Shown piece by piece: positions 35,343 through 46,234 of a stretch of DNA of 64,000 bases (the first letter of the stretch is position 1; each line of letters starts with the position of its first letter). The DNA is from Loripinus fragilis (lineage: Eukaryota; Mollusca; Bivalvia; Lucinida; Lucinidae): assembly GCA_964019695.1 (NCBI GenBank), contig OZ026515.1, forward strand, positions 130,594,849 to 130,658,848, given 5' to 3'. The notes beneath the pieces were generated by a model, which did no database searches, had not been told where the DNA came from, and saw only the letters and a list, made by a program, of their open reading frames with translations. A program made the translations under genes and the position numbers.

Positions 35343-36080
35343 ACGTATCCATCAAGCTCCACTCATTTCATTATATGGTGTATGGAGATACTAATATCGT
35401 TGAAATATATGAATAGAAGAAAACAATCAAAATGTAAAACATTTGAAACATTTGAAACAATCGATCAATTAAAGACGATTTTTTTCTTTGACAAAACATT
35501 GTTGCTTGACATGTTTTATTGAATTGCTCACAATTGTTTTAGCAGCGTGCGATAAATCCTAGCAAAAAGACAAACGTTTACGCCTCCACTGACAAGATAA
35601 TAGGTAGATGCTGACGCCAAACAATCAGACTAATTATAGACTGGAGACGCTGGTATAAATGTTTTCTCAGTGAAATGTTCACCTCTACAATAAAAATCAT
35701 TTCTTCTAAGAATTCGAAGAAAATGTTCTTAAAAATGTTATCCTTCGGAAGCAAAGAATGCACCAAAGAACTGAAACCAGAGTGTGCAAATGTTTTGGGC
35801 CAGACTAGCTAGTTTCGGCCTTTTAGACCTCATCAGTGACCCTCTAATAATTTCAAAGTTCCACAATAAAACCCATGATCCCAAAGCATAAGAAAATAAA
35901 TCAACATTATAGTGAAGGACAGGGAGACGTTCTACCGCCGCCACACAGTCCCAATCACCAGCTGTAGCGAAGCCTATTTACCGAACATTCAAGACAATTG
36001 TATTTTATCTCAACTAACACTATGTCTGATCGTTGTGATTTTTGTTGTATGCTGATGACCTTTGCAAACAGTTTGGACCC
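35343..36080. other. Unannotated sequence
   Basis: I see nothing I can support. Confidence 0.4.
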
Positions 36081-36245
36081 TGATCAGGCCCGACAAAGTT
36101 CAGGCCCCATCTGGATCGAAATTGTTTGACACCCTGGTGGTATTCCTGAAACCATTTTTCGAAAATTTTATTTTGAAAAAATCAGCAGACGACAAAAATT
36201 ATGAAAAAATACCCAGCATGCAAAGAGTTGGGAGAATGAAGTTCC
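36080..36245 (+). repeat. Dispersed repeat family G, copy 1
   Basis: ATCTGGATCGAAATTGTTTG, ACACCCTGGTGGTATTCCTG, TCAGCAGACGACAAAAA and ACCCAGCATGCAAAGAGTTG are shared in order with 49640-49820, and the first part in inverse at 52208-52310. The short frame here translates the repeat and is not a gene. Confidence 0.65.
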
Positions 36246-36429
36246 TCTGTGAGAGACACTGTTGAAGCAATTATCTGGCAAAACATATTTTCGCACTTTA
36301 ATAAAAGTGCATGAAATACTAAAGATGGCTCAACACTGAAATCAGAAACAATTTTCCACGCACAAATAGAAGAGACAACTACTAGAGAAATGATCTAGCG
36401 ATGAAGCAGGACAGTATTTTTACACTTAG

Positions 36430-36579
36430 AAGCAAGTGGGTATGACAAGGAAATGTCACAATCACAAACCACAGGCCAATCCATGGCAAGGTTAGGAAAC
36501 GGCGATGAGCATAAGCAGCCAGAACATAATAAAGTAAAGCAACTAGTCCTACCTTCCTCAGCTATATTAGAAAGGAACA
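36430..36579 (-). mobile_element. Retroelement 3' end, subfamily A, short
   Basis: Antisense fragment (AAGTGGGTATGACAAGGAAA to AGAAAGGAACAAG), placed directly in front of a longer copy. Confidence 0.7.
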
Positions 36580-36697
36580 AGCGAGTATGATCAGGGAATA
36601 CCACACTCATTTACTGTAGACCAACCCACGGCACCGTTAGGGAAAAACACAAAACACTTACAGTTACAAGACATCAGGAGGACAATTAAAGTAAACC

Positions 36698-36747
<50 letters not shown>

Positions 36748-37345
36748 CAATCAAGATGATTTGAAAAAAAAAACTAGGACATAAATAACTGAATAACAAA
36801 ACAGGAGCAAACACAGAACCCCTACAAACAATGAGAGCAACAATAAACAATGAACCAACAACAACAGAAACACCATGGTAACCGTTAAACGGACAGTGCT
36901 CAGCATAAAACAACGAGGGACTTACTTGCTTTTTACTGGTACCAGACCTTCGCCCTAGATTCTGTTGTTAAAGAGCACAAACTGTTTAGCTCGCAAGGAG
37001 GCTTCCTAACTATAGCAATGTATCATCACAGAGAAACACTTTAATCAAATTAAGACCATATGACGAAACAACGAAAAGGACTCCTGACTCACTGATACAT
37101 GTAGTCCGAGCTAAAGAAAACCTCAAGTTGAGCCACGGTGGGCCCAGCCAAAGACAAGCATAAGGCACCAACCAACTGATTGAAGCTTTGCTACAGGGCC
37201 GTCAACGAGTCTAAGGCCTGACCCACCGTCGTGCAATTTAAAAGGAAACCATAGCTATAAACCTTGATTGTGTTTACAACCTGACATGCAGACTGTCGCA
37301 TACTATCCATGTCATATCAAACTTTTTTAATGCTTGGTTATCTTT
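36580..37345 (-). mobile_element. Retroelement 3' end, subfamily A, full UTR plus coding end
   Basis: The longest antisense A copy. From its 5' side (37345) the minus strand reads MRQSACQVVNTIKVYSYGF and LNCTTVGQALDSLTAL before a stop, that is, the same C-terminus as at 20293-20397, followed by the A-type UTR to AGCGAGTATGATCAGGGAAT. A (CT)n run (36700-36744) has expanded inside it. Confidence 0.8.
36700..36744 (+). repeat. Microsatellite (CT)n
   Basis: 45 perfect bases. It arises from the CCAGCTCTCTCTTCC segment of the A-type UTR, so it is an expansion inside the retroelement copy. Confidence 0.95.
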
Positions 37346-37394
37346 ATGAATTGATCGCTAAAATCAGGTTTTCCAACAAGTCTTTTGAATTTAT

Positions 37395-37505
37395 CGACTT
37401 CACCGCACAAAATGGACCACACACAAAAACGAAACCCAATGGGAGCAGGCAAATTGATAAATAAATGAGAGAATCACTGCCTTAAAACGGACAACAGCCG
37501 CAGAC
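37395..37505 (-). mobile_element. Retroelement subfamily A internal fragment
   Basis: ACGAAACCCAATGGGAGCA to the ATCACTGCCTTAAAACGGAC block matches the middle of the A-type UTR; both ends are missing. Confidence 0.5.
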
Positions 37506-38650
37506 AAGAAGGTGGCTTATCAATTGGAAAGCTTCGACTCAGTTCGAGAAACAAGCCTCGGCCGGCGGATGTATGTAAGACGTAATACTATGTACGAAAA
37601 GGCGTAAAAATAGTACTGTAGCAGCTTGGTCCAGTCCTATTAAAATCTCCGAAACGTTTTATCAACAGAATAAATGATGTTTATGAGTGATATTTTATTG
37701 AGAAAAAACATAAACTTCATTTATCTAGTACTATTTTAGATTGTTTGCACCAAGCATGTATGACGCTAGCTGTTTAAATATGCAGCATTTTGGCGCATGG
37801 GCATATGTTGTTTTTTTGTTCCGACTCGAGATTTTGCGAGGTTCCAGCAATCCTGTACCCTAGAAGCATCACTACAGATATTTTAGAATAGCACAGGTTC
37901 CTTAAGCCAAACGCTTTACTGAGCTCAGCTGACCGAAGACATAACAAAGTATAAACACCCCGCCCCCATTTTTTTCTTCTCAATTCCCTCAAAAACTATA
38001 ACGTTATTCATATCAAATGTGTCTTCTGTCACTTCGTCGTATATCTTTTTTTAAAGATATTTCTTGTTTGAATTTAATTTAAAGATATACAATGTAATTA
38101 TATCGCTCATCACAGAATAGGTGATAGATGTGTTAACACAATCATGCAAGTACTAATTAAACCACCCATATAAATGAAACCTCAAAGATAAGCTGCCAAT
38201 ATCATAGCTCAAATTTGCAGTTTAGGATATGAAAATGTGCTACCTTCACTTAAAACAATAAAATTACAAATGAGATTGTGAATATTATAACCAAAAAAGT
38301 TTATGGTGTTAAATCGCTAGGCCATACAACCATTGTTGTCAGTACATGTTTGAATTGCCTCATAGAGGTAATACCAACGTGTACGAACAGCATATGTTCT
38401 TGAAAAAAGAAGGGATAACATCTTGAAATTATCGTTTACCATTGTATGTTCTTACAACATGCCAAGCTGCAACACCTGTCACTAAATGTATATGGCAAAA
38501 TTGTGACTATTTACATGACAGCTCTTTCATCAAATTTTATCTCAAGAACTACCATTTTGCTAACCTATTGGTTTTATACATATAGGAGAGGGTAAACACA
38601 TTAAGAGCTTGTGCAAATATGTAGACATGTCATTCTCTATACTTATTGAT
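37506..38650. other. Unannotated sequence
   Basis: I see nothing I can support. Confidence 0.4.
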
Positions 38651-38654
38651 ATTT

Positions 38655-38877
38655 GAGCCACGCCAATGTGGCATTTTGACATGACTAGACACAGACGAGC
38701 CTGCGCAGTCTCCTTTCAAGCTTAAAATCTCCAAATGATTTTCGATCAGTAGCTTAACATTCATAGAGTATTAAAGCGACTAGCAAATGCACTGATCAGA
38801 CTGCGCGTATGCGCAGGCTGGTCTAAGCATTTGCTGGTCGCATATACCAAATTGCTGGGAATCTCATGCCACGGCTC
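38655..38877. mobile_element. MITE family J
   Basis: Ends GAGCCACGCCAATG and CTCATGCCACGGCTC. Inside, GACGAGCCTGCGCAGTCTCC and CAGACTGCGCGTATGCGCAG, GCTGGTC form inverted halves. I recall this GAGCC..TGCGCAG..GGCTC design as an abundant clam-type MITE. 223 bp, non-coding. Confidence 0.7.
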
Positions 38878-38879
38878 AT

Positions 38880-39550
38880 TTTGTACATTACATTCGCTTT
38901 GTGTACCTTGACCCTATTCATGGGAAGAATTGTTTATCTCAAACGAGTTGTCACATTGAGTTGTTGTAACATGTCTATATCTCTTAAGTAAGCAATCGCC
39001 GTGATGTAGTTTATGTTGATTGTCACACCATTAGACAAGATTTACCACCATACGTACTTGTCTTAATGGAAATAGCTTGACCAGTACACAGTCGTAGGGA
39101 ATAAAATTGTCAATGTCATCCATACAATCTAGTTGTTACAATGCATAAATCGCTTTACATTGTCAACCCACTGGCAACAGTAATGTTTTTGCCATTTGAA
39201 TTGTCTATACTTGGCAAAAACAATAAGAACTTCATTTCAAAGCACCCCACACCCAACCCAAAACATATGAGAGCAACACTACAGCTAATTAACAACTACA
39301 TAACAACCAATATCAGATAAGGTGTGAGGAAGCACTGAAATACCTAAATTTTTACACTATAAAAATGGTACAGCTGCCTTCAAGTATGCATATAACCACT
39401 GTGTGAGCCGGTCTGTATGTCTGCCTATCCGTTACTAGTTAGTAAAAATGTTCATAATTGTTGAACCACAAGGAATATATATATTAAATGTTTTGCATAC
39501 GCATGTATGTCAATATTGTCAACCCACTGACAACAGCCTTTTTTAATGTA
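38880..39550. other. Mostly unannotated sequence
   Basis: 39425-39500 resembles the family I unit (AGTAAAAATGTTCATAATTG, TTGAACCACAAGG). The rest shows nothing. Confidence 0.4.
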
Positions 39551-39555
39551 ATTAC

Positions 39556-39947
39556 TTTGGTGTGTTAATTTGATTATATTGTTACTCTATGGTGATACAT
39601 TGCAATAGTTAGGCCTCCGAGCGAGCTTTACATTTTTTGTGCTTCAACAACAGCAGAATCTAGGGCGAAGATTTTGTACCAGTAAAATGAATTTAAGCCC
39701 CCCTCCCCCCAGTGTTTTTTTTAATCGTTGTTGATGGTTACTCCCATTGTGAGATTTTATTATTGTTCTATGTTTTGTTGTGCGTTACTGTGTTTTCTAG
39801 TATTTTCTAGTCTTGATGGGGAAGAGGGAGCTTGTTGCCTTGCTTTGTTTCTCTTCCTGGTGTCTCTTAATTCTTATGTGGCTCCTCCCTAACGGTGCCA
39901 CGGGTTTATCTGCGGTTTGTGATGGTGGATCATACTCACTTACTTTT
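39556..39947 (+). mobile_element. Retroelement 3' end, subfamily A
   Basis: Sense copy from GGTGTGTTAATTTGATTATA through CAGCAGAATCTAGGGCGAAG, TTGATGGGGAAGAGGGAGC and GGTGCCACGGG to the ATCATACTCACTTACTTTTTT terminus. Confidence 0.8.
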
Positions 39948-40440
39948 TTTGCTGAACATCAATCCAGCCGGTCGTTGTCAGTTAGTAAACATACTCATTA
40001 ATCTTAAACCACATAGTATATTTGGATCGAATAATGGATACTTATTTATTTTAACATTGTACAGCCACTGGTGTCCAAAATGGTGACGAGGTACTTGATT
40101 GTATCGATTCCTGATCTTTGCACCCTTACTTACCTTGTAGAGCATTATTTCTGCTGGTGGACGTCTTTTAGTGAAAATGCTCATAACTCTTGAACCGTAA
40201 GGTATATTTGATCAAAGTTTGCATTATACATTACAACATTGTCTAGACACTGGTATGCAAAACGGTTACGAGGTCTTCCCGAGCACAAGTCTTGCTGGTC
40301 GTGGTAGGTTAGTGAAAATGCTCATAACTCGTGAGCCGCATGGTATATTTAATTATTGTTTTCTTACTAATACATGTTACATGCAAAATATAACATTGTC
40401 TGGCCACTAGTATGCAAAACAGGGACGAAGCTTTGCTGAA
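39948..40440 (+). repeat. Tandem repeat family I, about 145-bp units
   Basis: Three units with GCTGGTCG..TTAGTGAAAATGCTCAT, AACTCTTGAACC, TATATTTG, ACATTGTCTAGACACTGG and TATGCAAAACGGTTACGAGG, starting at about 39960, 40150 and 40285. A subfamily B retroelement tip lies between the first two. An inverted two-unit relative is at 45180-45430. Confidence 0.7.
40090..40139 (+). mobile_element. Very short retroelement 3' end, subfamily B
   Basis: Only the last 50 bases of the UTR (GTACTTGATTGTATCGATTC, CTGATCTTTGCACCCTTAC, TTAC) sit between two repeat units. Extreme 5' truncation fits target-primed reverse transcription. Confidence 0.75.
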
Positions 40441-40516
40441 ATATTCGACCGTCGCCCCCGCCTACCCCATAATTAATTCTCGAATAACCTTATCTGATAG
40501 AGATTGTTCAAGTATA

Positions 40517-41876
40517 CAGCTACTTTCCATGTTTTTTATAGATAGCGATTTTTGTCATAATTATCTACATACCCTATATTCTTGTTTGCGTGTTTGTTAT
40601 AAGCGTATGCTTTGTTTGATGTACCATTTTTCGGCCCCTACACGAACGATACATCTAGTTATAGTGAGTAACAATATGGATTGTTCTTGGAGATTTTTTG
40701 TATCAAGTTTCAACTTCTGAATAAGTTGAATATATTTTTAGCAAATCAAAGTTCAAATTATAGGCTAATATGAAGGACATCAACAATAACTGTGGTGGTC
40801 ATCTATAAAGTCATTTGTACCGAGCATTGAGAATATACTTTGCGATTCGAAGCTATTGAGTGTATCAACAATGAATCACTTGATTGACTTGGGTGCATGT
40901 GCACTAGCGGGTTGCACACATTTTATAACTTTACAAAATTACTTAAAAAAGTTTCTTTAAGTCCATTTTTAGATGTTCAAAATTGATGCTAAAAAGTAAG
41001 TGTCCTTTATTAGGAGAATGAAGAAAAGCAAGTACTGCAAAACAGTAAAAATGGGCCAAGAGGGTTTGAAATTTTATTTAGATTGGTAAATGTCATCTTT
41101 CTTGATGAATCCACACTCCAAACATATTCTCATCGCAAACCCAGAATGTCTGGCGTCTGAAACACGAAAATGTTTATCCACATTACATTGATGGTTGTGT
41201 AAAAAATCCACTGGGAGTCGTAGTTAGGGGGCTATCTCGTGACTTTTAAAGGGGTCCCTCATCTTAAGCTTGTAAATGAAACAATCACCAGTTAGGCATA
41301 TCAGGATAATATCATAAGCGATATAGAACACCAATATGAATGCACTATGTCCCAAGCATTCAACAAGATAACGCACCTTGCAATAGCTCTGAAAAATACT
41401 CACGCGTTCACCAGGGACCTGGGAGGTGATATATTTGATTTGCCATCTTACAGTCTAGATCTGAGCCCCATAGATACTGACTGTAGCATTGTAAAGCGTG
41501 ACGTCACGTTGGTCGGATATCAAATATGAAAGACAGACATTTTGAGAAATCACAATCAAATTTGGTGCACCTTGAATTTAGATGACCTAGAAGTCCTGCA
41601 TTCGGCTATGCCAAAACGATTCCAGGCTGTCCTTAGAACTAATGGTGGTGTTACTAAGTGTAAGATGGCATGCCAGATTTTCGCCGGAAATGAAATCAGC
41701 TTCAAGATAAACTACTTTGTTGTTACAGTGCTATACATGTACTTGAATAGAACATAGAATAAATAATGATTTTTAACTTTTAATACATTGCAACATCAGA
41801 TCGTTTTGTAAGTTCATAGAGTATGTAAATAATTATGACAAAAATCGCTATCTAGAGAAAATTTGGAAAGCAGCTG
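40517..41876 (+). mobile_element. Tc1/mariner-type transposon, decayed
   Basis: The ends CAGCTACTTTCC and GGAAAGCAGCTG are flanked by TA on both sides (40515-40516 and 41877-41878). The inverted repeats run at least 85 bases, including ATAGCGATTTTTGTCATAAT and its complement. The length of 1360 bases is typical. Transposase remnants lie inside on the plus strand. No full frame survives. Confidence 0.85.
41040..41660 (+). pseudogene. Tc1/mariner transposase pseudogene
   Basis: VIFLDES (41092-41112), NVWRLKHENVYPHYIDG (about 41149), IQQDNAPC (41358-41381) and PSYSLDLSPID (41443-41475) match, in order, the landmarks around the catalytic acids. From the Asp of QQDN to the last acid is about 35 codons, as expected for a DD34E/D enzyme, though the two motifs are in different frames. 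The last acid reads Asp rather than Glu. Multiple stops and shifts; the DNA-binding N-terminus is unrecognisable. Confidence 0.8.
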
Positions 41877-41879
41877 TAC

Positions 41880-42710
41880 ACTCGACAAACCTCTCAACCG
41901 TGCCTGTATAGCATGTGTTTTAAATCTAAACATGTACCTATCAAACGAGCGAAGAGTTTGAAGCATCTTGCCAAGCTCCTAAGCGGTGTTTCTGGTAATG
42001 TTTGTACTTTAATCATGCTTTTTAGTGCAACACTACAGCCCCACGCCCAACAGAAATAACAAGGCCCTTTTGTAGATTGCAGAATATTCAACTATAAGAT
42101 TATTTTGTTTTAATAAGAGGTACTGAAATACATCAGGCGAGTTACAGGAAAATCTACGCCAGTCCAAGCACAGCACCTCCTTCAAACCTGATAGACTGTG
42201 CAGTAAAATACTACATTTGAGAATATTTACGAATGAGATGCTGACTTATACACAAACATGGTTATTTAAAACAGAGAATTCCGTGCCTTCGATGCCTTGA
42301 AAATCAGATGAACGCATATTTCATATGTTAAAAAAATCCAGTTGCATGCTGTTTTTTAAAGGACAGAACTGATTGACGGATAACTCATTATAAATTCAGC
42401 CTCAGCCAGAAGGGCTCAACGAAATAATATCATAGGGATAGAAACACATATTTGAGAAGAGATAATAGACTGTAAAGTATATTTACCTTTCTCAACGATC
42501 GCGTGTCTCAGTGTCTCAGCAAGAAAGAAAACTCATACAAATCTCAGGCGAAATGTATAACCTCAGCTGCAATTTATCATCAATGATACACGCTCTTTCT
42601 TCAGTCTTGGCGCGGTCAGGGTAGTACAAATTGATCTTATCTGAAAAAAGGGCGTTACTAAGATCTGCGTTCACCGGGTCGTGCACATTACGGTCAGTTT
42701 GATTATGTTG
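41880..42710. other. Unannotated sequence
   Basis: I see nothing I can support. Confidence 0.4.
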
Positions 42711-42713
42711 TTG

Positions 42714-43242
42714 TTATCAAATCACCGTATGTAAACTGAAATAAACATCCTGTACCCGTTCCTCCTAGCTCTCGCCTTATAAACATGAATAATAACACTC
42801 GTGCATAACCAGTAGTCGGAAAAATGCGTGTATTTAGGTACATGTGCACGTTTTGATTGGTATTGTTAGCGATACAGACAATACACATTCGAACAAGGTT
42901 AAGAAAAAACATTTTATCTATTTTATTCCGTTTTATTCCATGATTTTAAAGGTTTCCTCCTTTGCATTTCGCTTTGTTAAACAACGACTTGCTCACAATC
43001 AGAGCCGTTCTGTGCCGAAAACGAGCTTAAATGCCAGTTTGCAAGGTTTTAGTAGAATTGGCAATCACATGTGTACATGATTACATGGTTGTAACTGTGG
43101 TGGACCCTCGCAATTACAGCTGTCCCAACAACTCTCACATCACGATTTCTGACAACTGGTTACGCACGAGTGCTGTAATTCATTATGTATGGAGGAACGG
43201 GTACAGGATGTTTATTTCAGTTTACATACCGTGCAAATGATA
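42714..43242. mobile_element. Foldback element, about 0.53 kb
   Basis: CGTATGTAAACTGAAATAAA, CATCCTGTACCCGTTCCTCC at 42726 is mirrored at 43191-43231. Farther in, CACTCGTGCATAACCAGTAG is mirrored by CAACTGGTTACGCACGAGTG. The left arm has about 25 extra bases. The arms are about 130 bases and the centre is non-coding. Confidence 0.75.
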
Positions 43243-43369
43243 CGAAAACATAGACACATGACCATGTACATTACAACAAGCATACAGTTAAAGTAAAGCA
43301 ACAAACTCTTTGTCCAATGAAATTAAGGCTATAACCAACAGTTTGATTTTAGCCCACTGGTTATGTATA

Positions 43370-43600
43370 CTATACGAATCTATCGAGGGTCCAGAGCATC
43401 ACGAGACTTTCTGAGTGATGACAAACGGTGATCCCGAGGGACGGATATTTATATCCTACCCTCACAATCATAATAAATTCTTTTTCAGGCTCACCATTGA
43501 TTTTTTTAATTGTAAAATAAGCCTCCCTGAAGTCTCCATTATCATGCGCTAGCGCGATACTGAAAGAATCGACCTGTCTGCTACAGGTAAGGCACATCAC
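43370..43600 (-). pseudogene. Coding-like open frame, possible exon of an extracellular protein
   Basis: The frame from about 43582 (after CTGTAGCAG, a possible splice acceptor) to the stop near 43370 reads as ordinary protein: VDSFSIALAHDNGDFREAYF, then TIKKINGEPEKEFIMIVRVG and a hydrophobic-rich end. The alternation of strand-like segments is reminiscent of an Ig-type fold, but I see no diagnostic residue pair. AATGGTGAGC inside the frame (after KKIN) could be a splice donor. It could be an isolated exon, a pseudogene or chance. Confidence 0.3.
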
Positions 43601-43609
43601 GACTGAAAA

Positions 43610-45175
43610 GTCGGGTTTGTGTCAATACGCGGTGTGCATTACCCGAATAACTACTTTAAAAAGTAATAAACAATGAATGGTTACAAATAATCCGTTTATG
43701 GAGACATCCAGTAGCCTTTGGTAGCTAAACAATATCAATAATTGGTATTACAGTATTTAGCGAAACAATGATAAGTTTTTCTACACTAAAACATTTTTGG
43801 GTCAAAAAAAGTGGTTTCAGTGGCGCGTGATGTCGCAGATTGATTACAAGAGTTAGTTTGAATCAACCAATCGGGTGGGGTGGATCACATGATTTGGTAA
43901 CGCATTCGGTCAACATGTTTGTCACATGCACCCACAATGCTAAGATCAGATAGGTCAGTATTTGAAAAAGCTCCCTATCGTAAGATAATGTGAAGTCTCT
44001 GAATACGCTAAGATGCAATATAACATGATGATGTCATTTTGACTAAACATTGACGTCACTTGACGACCATGTGCATGAGTTCCAATACAACCAACGAACA
44101 TTCCTCTCTTGACAGTCTTGAATAAGATAGCGTAATGAGTAAGATAAGAATTTCTATATCAGGGTAAAATCTCAGATGTCCGTATCCGGAGTGCAAGAAA
44201 TTAGTGAATGTGCACATTTCTTACGGATACAGAGCCCTTAATTTCAATTTTATTCGAGAAAATATAGCCTTATCATACAAGAGCTAGGGCCTGGTTTTCA
44301 ATTACACTAGCTGTTTAAAATGAATTATACTAAATTGGTAAAACGTTTCTAAATTCAAATTTCCCGTCACAAATTAAAAATCGAAACAGTGATGTTTAAC
44401 AAGAAATTTAAATTGTAATACCAACTGCTGTGAAAACGTACTTGATCCCGTAAAAGTTTAAACGTGACAGCCATGATAGTTGAGTGCTACCATGTGTGTA
44501 ACCAGACCACTGACCAAATGGAGACTTTTGAAATGATCAGATAGTACTATACTCAATTGCGTCCAATTGCATAAATCTTACTTCTCATAAAAGAAAAAAA
44601 TCGCTCCCTCTGAATCCTTACATTCATGAGCAGCCCCTTTTGTTGGAAAACCTTATTTCAGCATTTGATGATTTTACTTGATTTTGTACAATTTTCATTA
44701 CGCACGTGTGTAGCTGCGCATTGAGAGTTACGCCTAGGGCTATTCACGGAATTTCACGAGTATAACGAAAAACCACGACACAAGAATAAACTTTTAAAAA
44801 GAAACTAGACGCTAGAATACTTGTAAGTTTTCTGTCATACAAAGCCAAATTTTACAGATTTCATGAAAAATTATGACTAAGTAGCACCAGGTCTATTGAT
44901 CCTAACATGGGACTACTGCACAACAAAGTGGCATATCCTTGCAACAAGGCAGCTAATTCACTTACACTGTACAACGTAGCAATTAAGAGCAGCACAAGTT
45001 TTAAAGCCGAAATAGAGCCTAAACCCATTTTGTAAGCTTATCGCTGATTGGCTGTCAGATAGGTTAAGATGTATTCACGTATTAGACGGCCAATTCTGCT
45101 GACCCATAAAATAGTTAATATTATTTTGGAGGGTTCTGACTTAAGGTGTCTTGGGATTTATGAAAACAATGTTCA
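43610..45175. other. Unannotated sequence
   Basis: No gene seen. A small hairpin lies at about 44178-44236 (GTCCGTATCCG..CGGATACAGAG). Confidence 0.4.
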
Positions 45176-45179
45176 GAGC

Positions 45180-45430
45180 GTCATTTTTCTTGGTGAAGCC
45201 TAGTCACAGTTTTGCATAATGTTAAAATGTATTAGTATGCATTTGATTAAAATATATCATGTAGTTCAAGATTTATGAGCATTTTCACTATAAGACCTCG
45301 ACCAGCCAAAATGATACTCGACAAATCCTTGTTACCATTTTGCATACCAGTGGCTGGACAATATTAAAATAAACAAGTATGCAAAATTTGATCCAAATAT
45401 CCTGTAAGATTTGAAAATCTATACATTTAT
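45180..45430 (-). repeat. Tandem repeat family I, inverted copy
   Basis: The complement reads GCCACTGGTATGCAAAATGG, TAACAAGGATT, TTTGGCTGGTCGAGG, TAGTGAAAATGCTCAT, matching the units at 39948-40440. Confidence 0.7.
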
Positions 45431-45822
45431 TGTATACATTGATTTAGGATTAAGAAGTTAATTGTATACATCACTTGGTATTAAACTAGAATAAAAATAC
45501 TGGTGGTATGCTCTTACTGATATCATGTGAAACTAGATTTTTATCTCCAGATCACCCTGATCATTCTGCATGGTGAAAATCGGCAAAATTAGACTGGGTT
45601 ATAATAATAGAGTTTGGACCCTTTTACAACACATACAACGCATTTTATGACCTTTCCAGTTTCCGTAGATCATCTTTAGAATATATTGTTTTTCAAATTA
45701 GTCTGACTGCTGTACCATTAGTCCAGCAGAATTTGGGCGAATTTTAGGGGGACATGGAACTTGATTTTAAACTTTTTTTCTTTGTTGATTCTGGTAGTGC
45801 ATATATTGTCCTTGAAAAATCC

Positions 45823-46225
45823 GAGTGATGCCACTCCGGCATCATTGAGCATTTCGATATATCCAAGATGGCGTCCAAGATGGAGGCCAATTATTAGTGA
45901 AAAAATGTGTGATATCGGAAAAATGTCTTAAACCTATTTCTTTTCCTTAAATTAATAGCTATGAGGTTGGAATCTAGTTGAAGACAATCAGCTTCTAACA
46001 AAAATATAAAAAATAAAATAAAAATGGCCGCCAAAATGGCAGTTTATTACAAAACTATAAGAAAATTTTCCCTGAGACTGGCAAACTCCAAGGTTTTGCA
46101 TACAAAATGCTGATTAACTGATCCTTGAGTTACCGACATCATACTTTTAACATCCCAGTGATGCAGCTGATGTATCACTCAGAATTTGATATATTCAATA
46201 TGGCGTCCAAGCGAGTAGCTGATAA
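45823..46225 (-). repeat. About 163-bp satellite units, left arm of structure iii
   Basis: AGTGATGC..CATC..ATATTCAATATGGCGTCCAAG recurs about 326 bases (two units) after AGTGATGCCACTCCGGCATC. The unit between them is marked by AAAATGGCCGCCAAAATGGC at 46022. The units are in the opposite sense to 48690-49400. Confidence 0.65.
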
Positions 46226-46234
46226 GTTTTACAA

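Noticed and set aside
35738..35944. 68-codon minus-strand frame
   Set aside because: No motif, and no downstream continuation or splice sites.
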